Shown: positions 1-8,583, numbered from the stretch's first letter. The stretch is 64,000 nucleotides of DNA from Microbacterium thalli (GCF_028737325.1 NZ_JAQZCH010000001.1:62001-126000); one strand, 5' to 3'. Notes: generated from the letters alone by a model not told the origin. Numbers and translations are program-made.

Positions 1-1391
1 CGAAGATCGGCACGCAGGTGGCAGAGACGTTGCTCGCGCACGGGCTCGCCACGTCCAAGGACGTCGACCGCAAGGTCGTCGAGACCCTCGCCGCCGCGGG
101 TCTGCCCGACGCCGCCGAGCGCGCCAAGCAGTACCCGCACGAGTTCTCGGGCGGCATGCGCCAGCGCGCGCTCATCGCGATCGGCCTCGCCTGCAACCCG
201 CGGCTGCTCATCGCCGACGAGCCCACGAGCGCCCTGGACGTCACGGTGCAGAAGACCATCCTCGACCAGCTCGGCCGGATGACCGGCGAGCTCGGCACGT
301 CGGTGCTGCTCATCACCCACGACCTCGGACTCGCCGCCGAGCGCGCCGCCCGCGTCGTCGTCATGCACCGCGGGCGCATCGTCGAGCAGGGCCCCGCCCG
401 GCAGATCCTCGAGGACCCGCAGCAGCCCTACACGCAGGCGCTCGTGAAGGCCGCACCGTCGGTCGCCGCCGTCCGTCTGCGCCCCGACGCCTACCGCCCC
501 GCGGCATCCGTCAGCGCCCCGGCATCCGTCAGCGCCCCGGCCGCCGTCGGCGAGCCCGCGTCCGCGACGCCCGCGGCGACCGTGGCCTCGCCGGCAGCGG
601 CATCCGGGAACATCGTCGAGATCGAGAACCTCACCAAGCTGTACAAGATCCGCGGCAAGAAGGAGGACTTCGCGGCCGTCCGCGACGTCTCGCTCGCGAT
701 CCCCCGCGGTGAGACCGTCGCGATCGTCGGCGAGTCCGGCTCGGGCAAGACCACGACGGCGCGGATGCTGCTGAAGGTCGTCGAGCCCACGTCGGGCAGC
801 ATCCGCTACGAGGGTCAGGATGTCGCCGGCCTCACCGGCGCGAAGCTGCGCGAGTTCCGCCAGAAGGTGCAGCCGATCTTCCAGGACCCCTACTCGTCGC
901 TGAACCCCATGTTCACCATCGAGCGGATCATCGGCGAGCCCCTCGACTTCTACAAGCGCGGCTCGTCGAAGGACCGCGCCGCGCGCGTCCGCTCGCTGCT
1001 CGACGACGTCGCGCTGCCGCAGAGCATGCTGCGCCGCTACCCCTCCGAGCTGTCGGGCGGCCAGCGGCAGCGCGTCGCGATCGCGCGTGCCCTGGCGCTG
1101 AGCCCCGAGCTGATCGTGTGCGACGAGCCGGTCTCGGCGCTCGACGTGCTCGTGCAGGACCAGATCCTCACGCTTCTGCGCGACCTGCAGAGCGAGTACG
1201 GGCTCAGCTACCTCTTCATCTCGCACGACCTCGCCGTCGTCCGCCTCATCTCGGACTACGTCTGCGTCATGAAGGACGGCGCCCTCGTCGAGGCCGCCTC
1301 GAGCGAGGAGATCTTCACCAACCCGCGTGACCCGTACACGCGCCGGCTGCTGTCATCGATCCCCGGCAACGAGCTCGACATCGCCTCCTGA
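1..1391 (+). CDS. Dipeptide/oligopeptide ABC transporter, fused double ATPase (5' end outside window)
   Basis: This protein powers import of peptides or a similar solute by hydrolysing ATP at the inner face of the membrane. The reading frame is open from base 3, and about 462 residues are visible. The first nucleotide-binding domain has lost its Walker A to the window edge but keeps the signature SGGMRQR and Walker B LLIADEP. An Ala/Pro/Ser linker of about 35 residues follows. The second complete domain has Walker A GESGSGKT, signature LSGGQRQR and Walker B LIVCDEP. Each half ends in the oligopeptide C-terminal motif (DPQQPYT, DPRDPYT), so this is a DppD-DppF type fusion. The start codon is not in the window. 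It faces its presumed permease genes across a shared terminator instead of sharing their operon. Confidence 0.93.
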   Translation, partial: KIGTQVAETLLAHGLATSKDVDRKVVETLAAAGLPDAAERAKQYPHEFSGGMRQRALIAIGLACNPRLLIADEPTSALDVTVQKTILDQLGRMTGELGTSVLLITHDLGLAAERAARVVVMHRGRIVEQGPARQILEDPQQPYTQALVKAAPSVAAVRLRPDAYRPAASVSAPASVSAPAAVGEPASATPAATVASPAAASGNIVEIENLTKLYKIRGKKEDFAAVRDVSLAIPRGETVAIVGESGSGKTTTARMLLKVVEPTSGSIRYEGQDVAGLTGAKLREFRQKVQPIFQDPYSSLNPMFTIERIIGEPLDFYKRGSSKDRAARVRSLLDDVALPQSMLRRYPSELSGGQRQRVAIARALALSPELIVCDEPVSALDVLVQDQILTLLRDLQSEYGLSYLFISHDLAVVRLISDYVCVMKDGALVEAASSEEIFTNPRDPYTRRLLSSIPGNELDIAS

Positions 1392-1404
1392 CCGAGGCCG
1401 GCGA

Positions 1405-1450
1405 CGAGAAACGCCCCGCGTACCGCTGAAGCGGGCGCGGGGCGTTCTCG
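1405..1450. terminator. Bidirectional terminator between the ATPase and permease genes
   Basis: The left arm (1405-1420) and right arm (1436-1450) pair over 15 bp with one bulged A. The loop holds a small inner CCGC/GCGG hairpin. There is no T-tract, as is usual in high-GC actinobacteria. It lies between two convergent genes. Confidence 0.75.
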
Positions 1451-1463
1451 TGGTGCCGCAGTC

Positions 1464-2417
1464 TCAGCGGGCGCGGGTGCGGGGGTCCATCGCCTCGCGC
1501 AGCGATTCGCCGAGCAGGGTGAAGCCGAGCGCGGTGATCATGATGCACAGGCCGGGCAGGAACGCGAGCCACGGCGCGATGGCGAGCTCGCTCTGCGCGT
1601 ACGTGAGCATGCGTCCCCATTCCGCCGTGGCCGCGCCGCCGCCGCCGAGGCCGAGGAACGACAGCGCCGCGGCGTCGATGACGGCGGTCGCGAGCGTCAG
1701 AGTCCCCTGCACGATGACAGGCCCCAGGCTGTTGGGCAGCACGTGGCTCATCGTGATCTTGCCGCGCCCCAGACCGAGGGTCTGCGCCGACAGGATGTAG
1801 TCGGCGCTGCGCTGCTGCAGCATCGACGCCCGCAGCAGGCGGGCGAAGATCGGCACCTGCGAGGCCCCGATCGCGATCATGATCGCCAGCTGCGACTGAC
1901 CGAGGATCGCCGCGATCGAGACGGCGAGCAGCAGGTTCGGCACCGACAGCAGGATGTCGACGAAGCGCATGACGATCGTGTCGACCCAGCCGCCGAACAT
2001 GCCGGCGATCAGGCCCAGCAGCATGCCGCCGGCGAGACCGAACGCCGTCGAGATCACACCGATCAGCAACGAGGCGCGCGCGCCCCAGATGAGTTTCGAC
2101 AGCACGTCGCCGCCGAAGCGGTCGAGCCCGAGCGGGAAGCCGGCGATCTCGCCGGGACCCGGGATGTGGGTCGGCGTCACCTCGCGGGCGCCCGGGAGCG
2201 CCGTCTCGGGGTAGGGCGCGAGCCACGGCGCGAGGATCGCCACCAGCAGGAACAGCAGCACGATGACCGCACCCGCCCAGGCGACCGGGTTGCGGCGCAG
2301 TCGTGCGAACACGTCGTGCCAGAAGCCGCCGCCCGTGCGGGCTTCGAGCACCCCGTGCTCGGCGACGGCCGTAGCGGGTCCGCCACCGGGGGCGGGAGGG
2401 AGCGCGTTGGAGCTCAT
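1464..2417 (-). CDS. ABC transporter permease, DppC type
   Basis: This is one of the two membrane subunits of a peptide/nickel-type importer, 317 aa. A soluble N-terminus of about 40 residues precedes the first membrane segment (VLLFLLVAILAPWLAP). At least five further hydrophobic segments follow. The cytoplasmic coupling loop is visible as SADYILSAQTLGLGRGKI, and the protein ends DPRTR as in the DppC family. Its start overlaps the end of the upstream DppB-type gene by 4 bp (ATGA), so translation is probably coupled. The matching fused ATPase is convergent just beyond its 3' end. Confidence 0.93.
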   Translation of the reverse strand: MSSNALPPAPGGGPATAVAEHGVLEARTGGGFWHDVFARLRRNPVAWAGAVIVLLFLLVAILAPWLAPYPETALPGAREVTPTHIPGPGEIAGFPLGLDRFGGDVLSKLIWGARASLLIGVISTAFGLAGGMLLGLIAGMFGGWVDTIVMRFVDILLSVPNLLLAVSIAAILGQSQLAIMIAIGASQVPIFARLLRASMLQQRSADYILSAQTLGLGRGKITMSHVLPNSLGPVIVQGTLTLATAVIDAAALSFLGLGGGGAATAEWGRMLTYAQSELAIAPWLAFLPGLCIMITALGFTLLGESLREAMDPRTRAR

Positions 2418-3418
2418 GAGACCCTCACTCTCGGGTCGATCAGGCTGTACGACACATCGACGAGCAGGTTGATGAGCGCGTAGATGATCGCGATGAAGAT
2501 GATGAAGCCCTGCAGCACGGGGAAGTCACGAGCCGTAATGGCGCGGGCCAGGAACGAGCCGATGCCCGGGAAGGCGAACACCGTCTCGGTGAGGATCGCA
2601 CCGGCGAGCAGCAGTCCGACCTGCAGGCCGACCGTCGTGGCGACCGGAAGCATCGCGTTGCGCAGGATGAACCGGCTGCGCAGCGTCCGCCGCGCGATGC
2701 CCTTCGCCCGGCCCGTGCGCACGTAGTCGGAGTTCTGCACCTCGAGCACCGAGGCGCGGGTGATGCGGACGATGATCGCGAGCGGGATGGTGCCGAGGGC
2801 GAGCGCCGGCAGGATCAGGTGCAGCACGGCATCCCACGCGGCGTCGAACTCACCCGTGATCAGGCCGTCGAGCACGTAGAAGTTCGTGTAATGGGTCGCG
2901 TCGATGCGCGGATCCTGCCGCCCGTCCGAGGGCAGCCAGCCGAGCTCGACCGCGAAGACGTACTTGAGCATGAACGCCAGGAAGAACACCGGGATGGTGA
3001 CGCCGACGAGGCTGAGCACGACGGCGAGGTGGTCGCTGACCTTGCCGTAATGGCGTGCGGCGAGGTAGCCCAACGGGATGCCGACGCCGACGGCGATGAT
3101 GAGGGCCGCGACCGAGAGCTCGATCGTGGCGGGGAAGCGGCGCAGGAACTCCTCGACGACGGGCCGACCCGTCTCGATGGAGGAGCCGAAGTCGCCGGTG
3201 AGCAGCCGCCCCATGTAAGTGGCGTACTGCTCGAGGATCGGGCGGTTGAACCCGTACAGCTCGTTGATCCGCTCGATGGCGGCGGGGGTGGCCTTCTCGC
3301 CCAGGAGGGCGACGGCGGGTCCGCCGGGAAGAGCGCGGACCCAGAGGAACAGGAGGATGCTGAGGCCCAGAAGGGTCGGGATCAGCAGAAGCAGCCGGTG
3401 GCCGATGGTTCGCAGCAA
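2414..3418 (-). CDS. ABC transporter permease, DppB type
   Basis: This is the second membrane subunit of the importer, 334 aa. The N-terminal membrane segment (LLLLIPTLLGLSILLFLWV) and a periplasmic region are followed by about five transmembrane helices. The coupling loop contains YVRTGRAKGIARRTLRSRF, and the C-terminus DPRVRVS is typical of DppB. The gene sits between the binding-protein gene (81 bp upstream, with an intervening hairpin) and dppC (4-bp overlap). The family usually moves di- or oligopeptides, but some members move nickel, haem or sugars, and the substrate cannot be read from the sequence. Confidence 0.93.
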   Translation of the reverse strand: MLRTIGHRLLLLIPTLLGLSILLFLWVRALPGGPAVALLGEKATPAAIERINELYGFNRPILEQYATYMGRLLTGDFGSSIETGRPVVEEFLRRFPATIELSVAALIIAVGVGIPLGYLAARHYGKVSDHLAVVLSLVGVTIPVFFLAFMLKYVFAVELGWLPSDGRQDPRIDATHYTNFYVLDGLITGEFDAAWDAVLHLILPALALGTIPLAIIVRITRASVLEVQNSDYVRTGRAKGIARRTLRSRFILRNAMLPVATTVGLQVGLLLAGAILTETVFAFPGIGSFLARAITARDFPVLQGFIIFIAIIYALINLLVDVSYSLIDPRVRVS

Positions 3419-3441
3419 CGCGGAATCTTTCGGTGAGGAGT

Positions 3442-3480
3442 GCGGGGCGGGCTCGCGCCCGGGACGGTCGCCCGCCCCGC
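3442..3480 (-). terminator. Intra-operon hairpin between the binding protein and the permeases
   Basis: There is a perfect 11-bp inverted repeat (3442-3452 with 3470-3480) and a 17-nt loop. It lies 18 bp past the binding-protein stop codon and upstream of dppB. Such hairpins usually let the binding protein be made in excess over the permeases, by partial termination or by 3'-end stabilisation. Confidence 0.6.
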
Positions 3481-3498
3481 GTGGTCAGCGGATCGCCG

Positions 3499-5172
3499 TC
3501 ACTCGGTCAGGACGATGCCGGTGAAGACCTCGTCGTTGACCGGGCTGGCCGGGTAGCTCTCGACCCGCGGCGCGAAGGCCAGGGTCGGGGCCGGGTGGGC
3601 CAGCGGAACGCCGGGGATGAACTCGGCGACCTGCTCGTTGATCTGCTCGTAGAGGGCGGTCTGCTCCTCGAGGTTCGGCACGCCGCGCGCCTCGTTCAGC
3701 GCCGCGAACAGCTCGGGGTTGTCGAAGCCCCACTCCGCCGAGGCCGCGCCGAAGAACACGCCGACGAAGTTGTCGGTGTCGTTGTAGTCACCGGTCCAGC
3801 CCAGGAGGTGGATGCCGTGGTCCGGCGTGCCGGTGATCTTGTCGAGGTAGTCCGGGCTCCAGGCATCCGTCTGCGGCGTCAGCTGCACGCCGACCTCGGT
3901 CAGCTGGGTCGAGATGACCGTGGCGATCTGCTCGGGGTCCGGCATGTACGGGCGCGAGACGTTGACCGGGTAGTTGAACGTCAGCGAGAGCGGGTTGGCG
4001 TCGGTGTAGCCAGCCTCGGCCAGCAGCGCCTTGGCCTGCTCGGGGTCGTACTCGTACGTCGTGACGTCCTCGTTGTAGCCGTTGACGGAGTCGGGCATGA
4101 ACTGGGTCGCGACCTCGGTGCCCTCGGGGAGGACCTGCGAGATGAGCGCTTCCTTGTCGATCGCGTGCGACAGAGCCTGGCGGACGCGGACGTCCTGCAG
4201 CTCGGGCTGGGCCTGGTTGAACGCGAGGTAGAGGATCGTGAACGGCGGACGCGAGACCATCGTGAAGCCGGCCTCTTCGAGCGCGGCGGTGTCGGCGGGG
4301 CCGACGAGGTCGTAGCCGTCGATCGAACCGGCCTCGAGAGCCTGGCGGCGCGCGGTCGGGTCGTCGATGACGCGGAAGATGATGTTGGTCACCTGACCCG
4401 CCTCGCCCCAGTAGTCCTCGTAGGCCGAGAGGGTGAGCTCTTCACCCGGCGACCACTCATCGAACTTGTAGGGGCCGGTACCGGTGGGGTGGCCTGCGCC
4501 GTACTCCGACAGCGACGGCGCTTCTTCGGTGCCGCCGATCTCGTCCGCACCGTACTCCTCGAGCGCCGTGGGGCTCTGCATCGCGAAGGCGGGCAGCGAC
4601 AGCGCCGGGATGAAGCCGGCGAACGGCTGCTTGAGCGTCACCGTGGCCGCGAGCTCCTCGTCGGCGGTGCACGACTCGAAGACGGCCGTGTCGGGGGTCT
4701 CGACGTAGCCGCGGAACAGCTTGCCGTAGTAGTACGACAGCGCCTCGCTGGCGGCGAGGCCGGTCCAGTTGTACCAGCGATCGAAGTTGGCGCACACGGC
4801 CTCGGCGTCGAACGGCGTGCCGTCGTGGAAGGTCACGCCCTCCTTCAGCTGGAACGTGTGGGTCAGGCCGTCCTCGGACGACTCCCAGCTCTCGGCGAGC
4901 AGCGGCGCCGGGTCGGCGGTGCCGGGCTCGGTGCCCACGAGGCCCTCGAAGATCTGCCGCGAGACGCGGAACGTCTCGCCGTCCTGCGCGAAGGCCGGGT
5001 CGAGGTTCGCCGGGTCGGCGGAGGCTGCGAAGACGAAGGTGCCGTCGACGTCGGCAGCGGCATCCGTCTCGCCGCCACCTCCGCGCTGGCTGGTGCACGC
5101 CGAGAGGGCGAGGGCGCCGACGGCGACCACCGCCAGACCCGCGAGCGCGCGCTTCCGTGGAGTGGAGAGCAT
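3499..5172 (-). CDS. ABC transporter substrate-binding lipoprotein, family 5
   Basis: This is the extracellular solute-binding component of the importer, 557 aa, probably lipid-anchored. The N-terminus has a basic start (MLSTPRKRALAG), a hydrophobic segment, and the lipobox ALSAC with the modified Cys near residue 26. The rest matches the SBP_bac_5 fold, including LAESWESSEDGLTHTFQLK and FHDGTPFDAEAV. I chose the ATG at 5172 because AGAAAGGG lies just upstream; a longer in-frame start 12 codons earlier has no such site and would displace the signal peptide. It is the first gene of the SBP-dppB-dppC operon and has a recognisable promoter. The ligand is unknown. Confidence 0.93.
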   Translation of the reverse strand: MLSTPRKRALAGLAVVAVGALALSACTSQRGGGGETDAAADVDGTFVFAASADPANLDPAFAQDGETFRVSRQIFEGLVGTEPGTADPAPLLAESWESSEDGLTHTFQLKEGVTFHDGTPFDAEAVCANFDRWYNWTGLAASEALSYYYGKLFRGYVETPDTAVFESCTADEELAATVTLKQPFAGFIPALSLPAFAMQSPTALEEYGADEIGGTEEAPSLSEYGAGHPTGTGPYKFDEWSPGEELTLSAYEDYWGEAGQVTNIIFRVIDDPTARRQALEAGSIDGYDLVGPADTAALEEAGFTMVSRPPFTILYLAFNQAQPELQDVRVRQALSHAIDKEALISQVLPEGTEVATQFMPDSVNGYNEDVTTYEYDPEQAKALLAEAGYTDANPLSLTFNYPVNVSRPYMPDPEQIATVISTQLTEVGVQLTPQTDAWSPDYLDKITGTPDHGIHLLGWTGDYNDTDNFVGVFFGAASAEWGFDNPELFAALNEARGVPNLEEQTALYEQINEQVAEFIPGVPLAHPAPTLAFAPRVESYPASPVNDEVFTGIVLTE

Positions 5173-5238
5173 GGGGGTGTCCCTTTCTGAGGTCCGGAGC
5201 GGGCCCACCGCGGCGCGCTCCGAGGTAATGCGTTTGAA

Positions 5239-5266
5239 CTTATACGGGCTCGAGGGTCGAAGTCAT
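5239..5266 (-). promoter_or_regulatory. Promoter of the binding-protein operon
   Basis: On the minus strand there is a -35-like ATGACT (5261-5266), a 16-bp spacer and -10 TATAAG (5239-5244). This gives a leader of about 60 nt with a Shine-Dalgarno site, unlike the leaderless pattern of most neighbours. Confidence 0.55.
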
Positions 5267-5321
5267 TACATCGATGTCTCGATCGTGTTTCGACTGCGCG
5301 GAACGGCCCGGCCCCTGCCAG

Positions 5322-5327
5322 TAGCGT
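5322..5327 (+). promoter_or_regulatory. -10 element of a leaderless start
   Basis: TAGCGT ends exactly 6 nt before the ATG at 5334. The purine-rich GGAGGA in between touches the start codon and is too close to act as a ribosome-binding site. Confidence 0.6.
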
Positions 5328-5333
5328 GGAGGA

Positions 5334-6197
5334 ATGGCACGAGCGCGCGTCGAGGAGTCCGGGCCGCGGACGCGGCTGTCCGACGGGACCATCGCCCGCA
5401 TCGCCCCGAGCGACGTCACCTCGGGCTTCGAGCTCGACGTCGACGGCACCCCGCAGTCGCACGTCGACCTCGACGATCCGACGCACCTGCACTTCGAGTA
5501 CATCGCGCGGATGGCGGCCGTCATCGACCGGCTGCGAATGCCGGGCCAGCCGCTGACCGCCGTGCACCTGGGTGCCGGTGCCCTGACCCTGCCGCGCTAC
5601 ATCGCCCACACCCGCCCCGGCTCGCGCCAGCAGGTGATTGAGCTCGAGCAGCCACTCGTCGACCTCGTCCGCGAAGCGTTGCCTCTCCCCCGCGGCGCTC
5701 AGATCCGGGTGCGGATCGGCGATGCCCGCGCCGTCGCCGAGAAGCTGCCGCCCGGGCTCACCGGCGCCGCGGACCTCGTCGTCTCCGACGTCTTCGCGGG
5801 AGCCCAGACCCCCGCGCACCTGACCACCGTGGAGTACTACCGCTCGCTCGCCCGCCTGCTCGAACCCGCGGGCGTGCTGCTGGTCAACGTCGCCGACGGC
5901 GCGGGGCTCGCCTTCGCCCGGCGCCAGGTCGCCACGGTGCGCGCTGTGCTGCCCGAGGTGCTGCTCCTGGCCGAGGTCCAGCTGCTGAAGGGTCGGCGGT
6001 TCGGCAACATCGTGATCGCGGCATCGGCCTCGCCCCTGCCGACCGAGTGGCTGCCGCGACTGATGGCGGCGGGGCCTTTCCCCGCCAAAGTCGCGCAGGG
6101 GGCCGAGATCGACGAGTTCGCCCGCGGCGCCCGCATCGCGACCGACGCCGACGCGACCCCGTCGCCCAAGCCCGCGGCATCCGTGTTCGAACGGTGA
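5334..6197 (+). CDS. Spermidine synthase-like SAM-dependent methyltransferase-fold protein
   Basis: This protein of 287 aa has the Rossmann-type fold of spermidine synthases. Visible motifs are the nucleotide-binding loop AVHLGAGALTLPRYI (about residues 78-92), the acidic strand end VIELEQPLV, and DLVVSDVFAGAQTP where polyamine synthases have the catalytic Asp. Actinobacterial proteins of this kind are usually annotated as fused or putative spermidine synthases. Most have not been shown to make polyamines, and there is no neighbouring SAM decarboxylase, so polyamine synthesis is only a possibility. The start is supported by a -10 element placed for a leaderless transcript. Confidence 0.8.
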   Translation: MARARVEESGPRTRLSDGTIARIAPSDVTSGFELDVDGTPQSHVDLDDPTHLHFEYIARMAAVIDRLRMPGQPLTAVHLGAGALTLPRYIAHTRPGSRQQVIELEQPLVDLVREALPLPRGAQIRVRIGDARAVAEKLPPGLTGAADLVVSDVFAGAQTPAHLTTVEYYRSLARLLEPAGVLLVNVADGAGLAFARRQVATVRAVLPEVLLLAEVQLLKGRRFGNIVIAASASPLPTEWLPRLMAAGPFPAKVAQGAEIDEFARGARIATDADATPSPKPAASVFER

Positions 6198-6270
6198 TCG
6201 GCGCGGCGGGCGGACGCTTCGGCGGGTTCGGGTCAGACTGGGATCCACCGTTCTCGAATCGCGGAGGGGG

Positions 6271-6801
6271 ATGACGGTGGGCTACATCCTCGGGTACGAC
6301 CCGGAAACGCTGCGGGAGAACGTCGACCCGCGACAGTGCGCCGAGCGACTGGACGAGATCGGCGAGCAGCGCAGCCTGCCCGCCCTGCTCGAGCGCGTCT
6401 GGCTGCTCAAGGTGCTGGACCGCCTCGACGAGGCGCTCGTCCTCGCCGAGCAGGCGGTGCGCGTCGCCCGCATGGGCGGCACCCGCAAAGACCTGCTGCG
6501 CGCGCGTGTGCTGCACGCGACGATCCTGCAGAACCGCGGCGCCTTCGCCGCGGCCATCCAGGAGCTGACGACCTGCGCCGAAGAGGCCGAAGGGCAGAAC
6601 TGGCCACTGCTGGCCGCGTTCGCCTACCAGCACCGCGGCAAGGTCTCGTACGACGCCGAGGACTACGTCGCCGCCCGCACCGACTTCAAGCGCGCCCTGT
6701 TCCTGCGCCAGGAGGGCGGCGCGCCCGAGGACCAGCTCGAGTCGACCTTGCTCGCCGTCGACGCCGCCGAGCGCCGCTCGCGCTCGAGCATCGCCAGCTG
6801 A
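6271..6801 (+). CDS. Tetratricopeptide-repeat protein
   Basis: This soluble protein of 176 aa is almost entirely helical. Repeated helix pairs carry the TPR spacing of small residues, for example the stretches beginning VWLLKVLDRLDEALVLAEQA and LLAAFAYQHRGKVSYDAEDY. TPRs mediate protein contacts, and no catalytic motif is visible. GGAGGGGG abuts the ATG at 6271 directly; the in-frame GTG at 6277 has better spacing and may be the real start, giving 174 aa. The gene lies 73 bp after the methyltransferase gene on the same strand and may be cotranscribed with it. The partner is unknown. Confidence 0.75.
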   Translation: MTVGYILGYDPETLRENVDPRQCAERLDEIGEQRSLPALLERVWLLKVLDRLDEALVLAEQAVRVARMGGTRKDLLRARVLHATILQNRGAFAAAIQELTTCAEEAEGQNWPLLAAFAYQHRGKVSYDAEDYVAARTDFKRALFLRQEGGAPEDQLESTLLAVDAAERRSRSSIAS

Positions 6802-6829
6802 CCGTCCGCGGTCTGTCCCATCCCGCGCG

Positions 6830-6835
6830 TAGCGT
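6830..6835 (+). promoter_or_regulatory. -10 element of a leaderless start
   Basis: TAGCGT ends 7 nt before the ATG at 6843, and there is no ribosome-binding site. Confidence 0.55.
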
Positions 6836-6842
6836 CACCGTC

Positions 6843-7331
6843 ATGAGCGATCTCGATCGGGTCCGCGTCTGGGCCGAGGCGCTCATCGCCGCGCACCTCG
6901 ACGACTCGTGGACGTTCCGGTTCGACAACGCCAAGCGCCGCGCCGGACAGTGCGACTACACGCGGCGCGTCATCAGCGTGTCGCGCTACCTCTCCGCGCG
7001 CTTCGACGACGACGAGAACCACCAGACGTTGCTGCACGAGGTCGCCCACGCGATCGCCGGGCCTGCTGCGGGCCACAGTCGCGAGTGGCTGCGCGTCGCG
7101 CGAGACCTCGGGTACGTCGGCGGCACAACCCATCGTGGTGAGACCGCCGTCGAACTGGCACCCTGGGTCGGCCATTGCCCCGTCGGGCACGTGGCCTACC
7201 GGCACCGCCGCCCGACGCGCGCGGCCTCGTGCCGCTCGTGCGCCCCGTCGTACGACGAGCGGTACCTCTTCCGGTGGGTGCGCCGCGACATCTCCGCGGC
7301 CGACCGGCGCGCCGCCGCCACCCCGCGCTGA
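6843..7331 (+). CDS. SprT-like zinc metallopeptidase-fold protein
   Basis: This protein of 162 aa belongs to the SprT-like family. The metal-binding motif HEVAHAIAG (HExxH) is followed by a third ligand candidate in GHSREW. A C-terminal zinc-ribbon-like segment contains HCPVGH and CRSC. SprT/Spartan relatives act on DNA-protein crosslinks in eukaryotes; bacterial roles are poorly defined. The ATG at 6843 was chosen because a -10 TAGCGT lies 7 nt upstream, and the in-frame sequence before it is just a shadow of the preceding gene. I infer a cytoplasmic location because no signal peptide or membrane segment is seen. Confidence 0.85.
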   Translation: MSDLDRVRVWAEALIAAHLDDSWTFRFDNAKRRAGQCDYTRRVISVSRYLSARFDDDENHQTLLHEVAHAIAGPAAGHSREWLRVARDLGYVGGTTHRGETAVELAPWVGHCPVGHVAYRHRRPTRAASCRSCAPSYDERYLFRWVRRDISAADRRAAATPR

Positions 7332-7378
7332 CCCGCCGCGCTGACCCACCCCGCGCTAACCGCCGAGGAGTTGGCGCG

Positions 7379-7963
7379 TCAGGCGTCGGCGAAGACGCCG
7401 TCGCGGAACACCGGGACGACCGTGTCGGCGTCGAGCTCGGCGGCGGCGAGAGCCTCGTCACGGCGGTCCGCGGCGACGAGTTCCTGACCCGACCCGCTCG
7501 CGGTGAGCAGGTGACGCACGGCTCCCCGCAGTCCGCGGAACGAATCGCACGCCGCCGCCGCCTCGGGCGCGGTGTGGTCGATGCCGCGCAGCGAGAGCGC
7601 GTCGACGACGGCGCCCGCACCGAGCAGGTCCTCGACGGCGACGCGCAGCGCACCGTCCCCGCCGCCCGGGTCGCCGACCGCGATGACGGCGATGCTCGTG
7701 CGCGCGGCCCGGCGCTGCTGCTCGGCCAGCACGGCATCGGCGACGGCGGCGGCGTTGCGCAGCCCGCCGCGCAGCACGAGCGACCCGGATGCCGCGGCGG
7801 CGGCCGCCACGTCGGCGGCGGCGCTCGGCGAACCGGTGCTCAGCACGTCGACCACGACCACCACGTCGGCGGCGGCGAGGCGCTCGAGCCCGGCCCGGCC
7901 CCAGTCGAGCCGCACCTGGTAGCGGGACTGATCGAACGGCGAGGATGCAGCGGGCGACGGCAT
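7379..7963 (-). CDS. 2-phosphosulfolactate phosphatase (ComB) family protein
   Basis: This protein of 194 aa has the ComB-family arrangement. An N-terminal VRLDWGRAGLERLA is followed by a strand with an acidic end (VVVVVDVLSTGSP), then VIAVGDPGGGDGALRVAVED with the acidic residues that bind Mg2+ in ComB, and SFRGLRGAVRHLL near the C-terminus. ComB removes phosphate from 2-phosphosulfolactate in coenzyme M synthesis. Actinobacteria generally lack that pathway, so the true substrate here is probably different. The gene is divergent from the SRPBCC gene, with only 32 bp between the two start codons. Confidence 0.82.
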   Translation of the reverse strand: MPSPAASSPFDQSRYQVRLDWGRAGLERLAAADVVVVVDVLSTGSPSAAADVAAAAAASGSLVLRGGLRNAAAVADAVLAEQQRRAARTSIAVIAVGDPGGGDGALRVAVEDLLGAGAVVDALSLRGIDHTAPEAAAACDSFRGLRGAVRHLLTASGSGQELVAADRRDEALAAAELDADTVVPVFRDGVFADA

Positions 7964-7995
7964 CCGTTCAGCCTACGACGGGGCAGACTGGGCGC
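7964..7995. promoter_or_regulatory. Very short divergent promoter pair
   Basis: The whole intergenic space is 32 bp. TAGGCT on the minus strand (7970-7975) ends 6 nt before the ATG at 7963. CAGACT on the plus strand (7984-7989) ends 6 nt before the ATG at 7996. Each promoter's -35 region must lie inside the other transcription unit. Confidence 0.6.
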
Positions 7996-8547
7996 ATGCG
8001 CATCCTCCAGAAGCTCGTGCTCGACTGCGACGCCGACGCCGCCTGGCGTGCCCTCCACTCACCGCGCGCGCTCGCGGAGCTGTACGCGCCGCTCATGGGA
8101 CTGCGTCCGCTCGCGGCGGAGGGCATGCCGACCTCGCTGGAGCCCGGGGCCGACGTCCCGGTGCAGCTGACCGCGTTCGGGGTGCCGGTGGGGCGCCAGC
8201 TCATCCATGTCTCGGACCGGCACGTCGAAGAGCGTCGCTCGGAAGAGCCGGACGGCACGGCCGTGCGGATCCTCCGAGACAGCGGCATCCCGCTGACCGG
8301 TCCGCTGTCGGTGCTCGACGTCTGGGACCACCAGATGGCCGTCTCGCCCGCCCCCGGCGACCCGACCCGCACGCTCTGGCGCGAGCGCCTCGTCATCGGC
8401 GGGCTCGCGGCGCCGGCGCTCTGGCCGATGCTGTGGGCGACGTGGCAGTGGCGCTCGACGCGGCTGCGGCAGGTCGCCCCGACCTGGGCGTTCGATCCCG
8501 AGACGGATGCCGCCGACGTCGACGCCCCGGACCGCACCGGCGCGTGA
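7996..8547 (+). CDS. DUF2505-like SRPBCC-fold protein
   Basis: This protein of 183 aa resembles the DUF2505/SRPBCC (START-like) lipid- or ligand-binding fold. It opens with MRILQKLVLDCDADAAWRALHSP, a typical first strand and helix. It then has alternating strands, and a long C-terminal helix around WPMLWATWQWRSTRLRQ. No catalytic residues are recognisable. Such proteins usually bind a small hydrophobic molecule in a deep cavity. The ATG is fixed by a -10 element 6 nt upstream. It is divergent from the ComB-like gene and convergent with the permease gene that follows. Confidence 0.65.
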   Translation: MRILQKLVLDCDADAAWRALHSPRALAELYAPLMGLRPLAAEGMPTSLEPGADVPVQLTAFGVPVGRQLIHVSDRHVEERRSEEPDGTAVRILRDSGIPLTGPLSVLDVWDHQMAVSPAPGDPTRTLWRERLVIGGLAAPALWPMLWATWQWRSTRLRQVAPTWAFDPETDAADVDAPDRTGA

Positions 8548-8583
8548 CGCCGACGCCGTCCGGGGCCGGCCGGGGCGTGAGCC

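Noticed and set aside
3433..5190. A 585-codon frame antisense to the binding-protein gene
   Set aside because: The composition is Arg/Gly/Val-rich as expected from the reverse complement of a high-GC gene. It has no ribosome site and no recognisable domain, while the minus strand encodes a clear lipoprotein.
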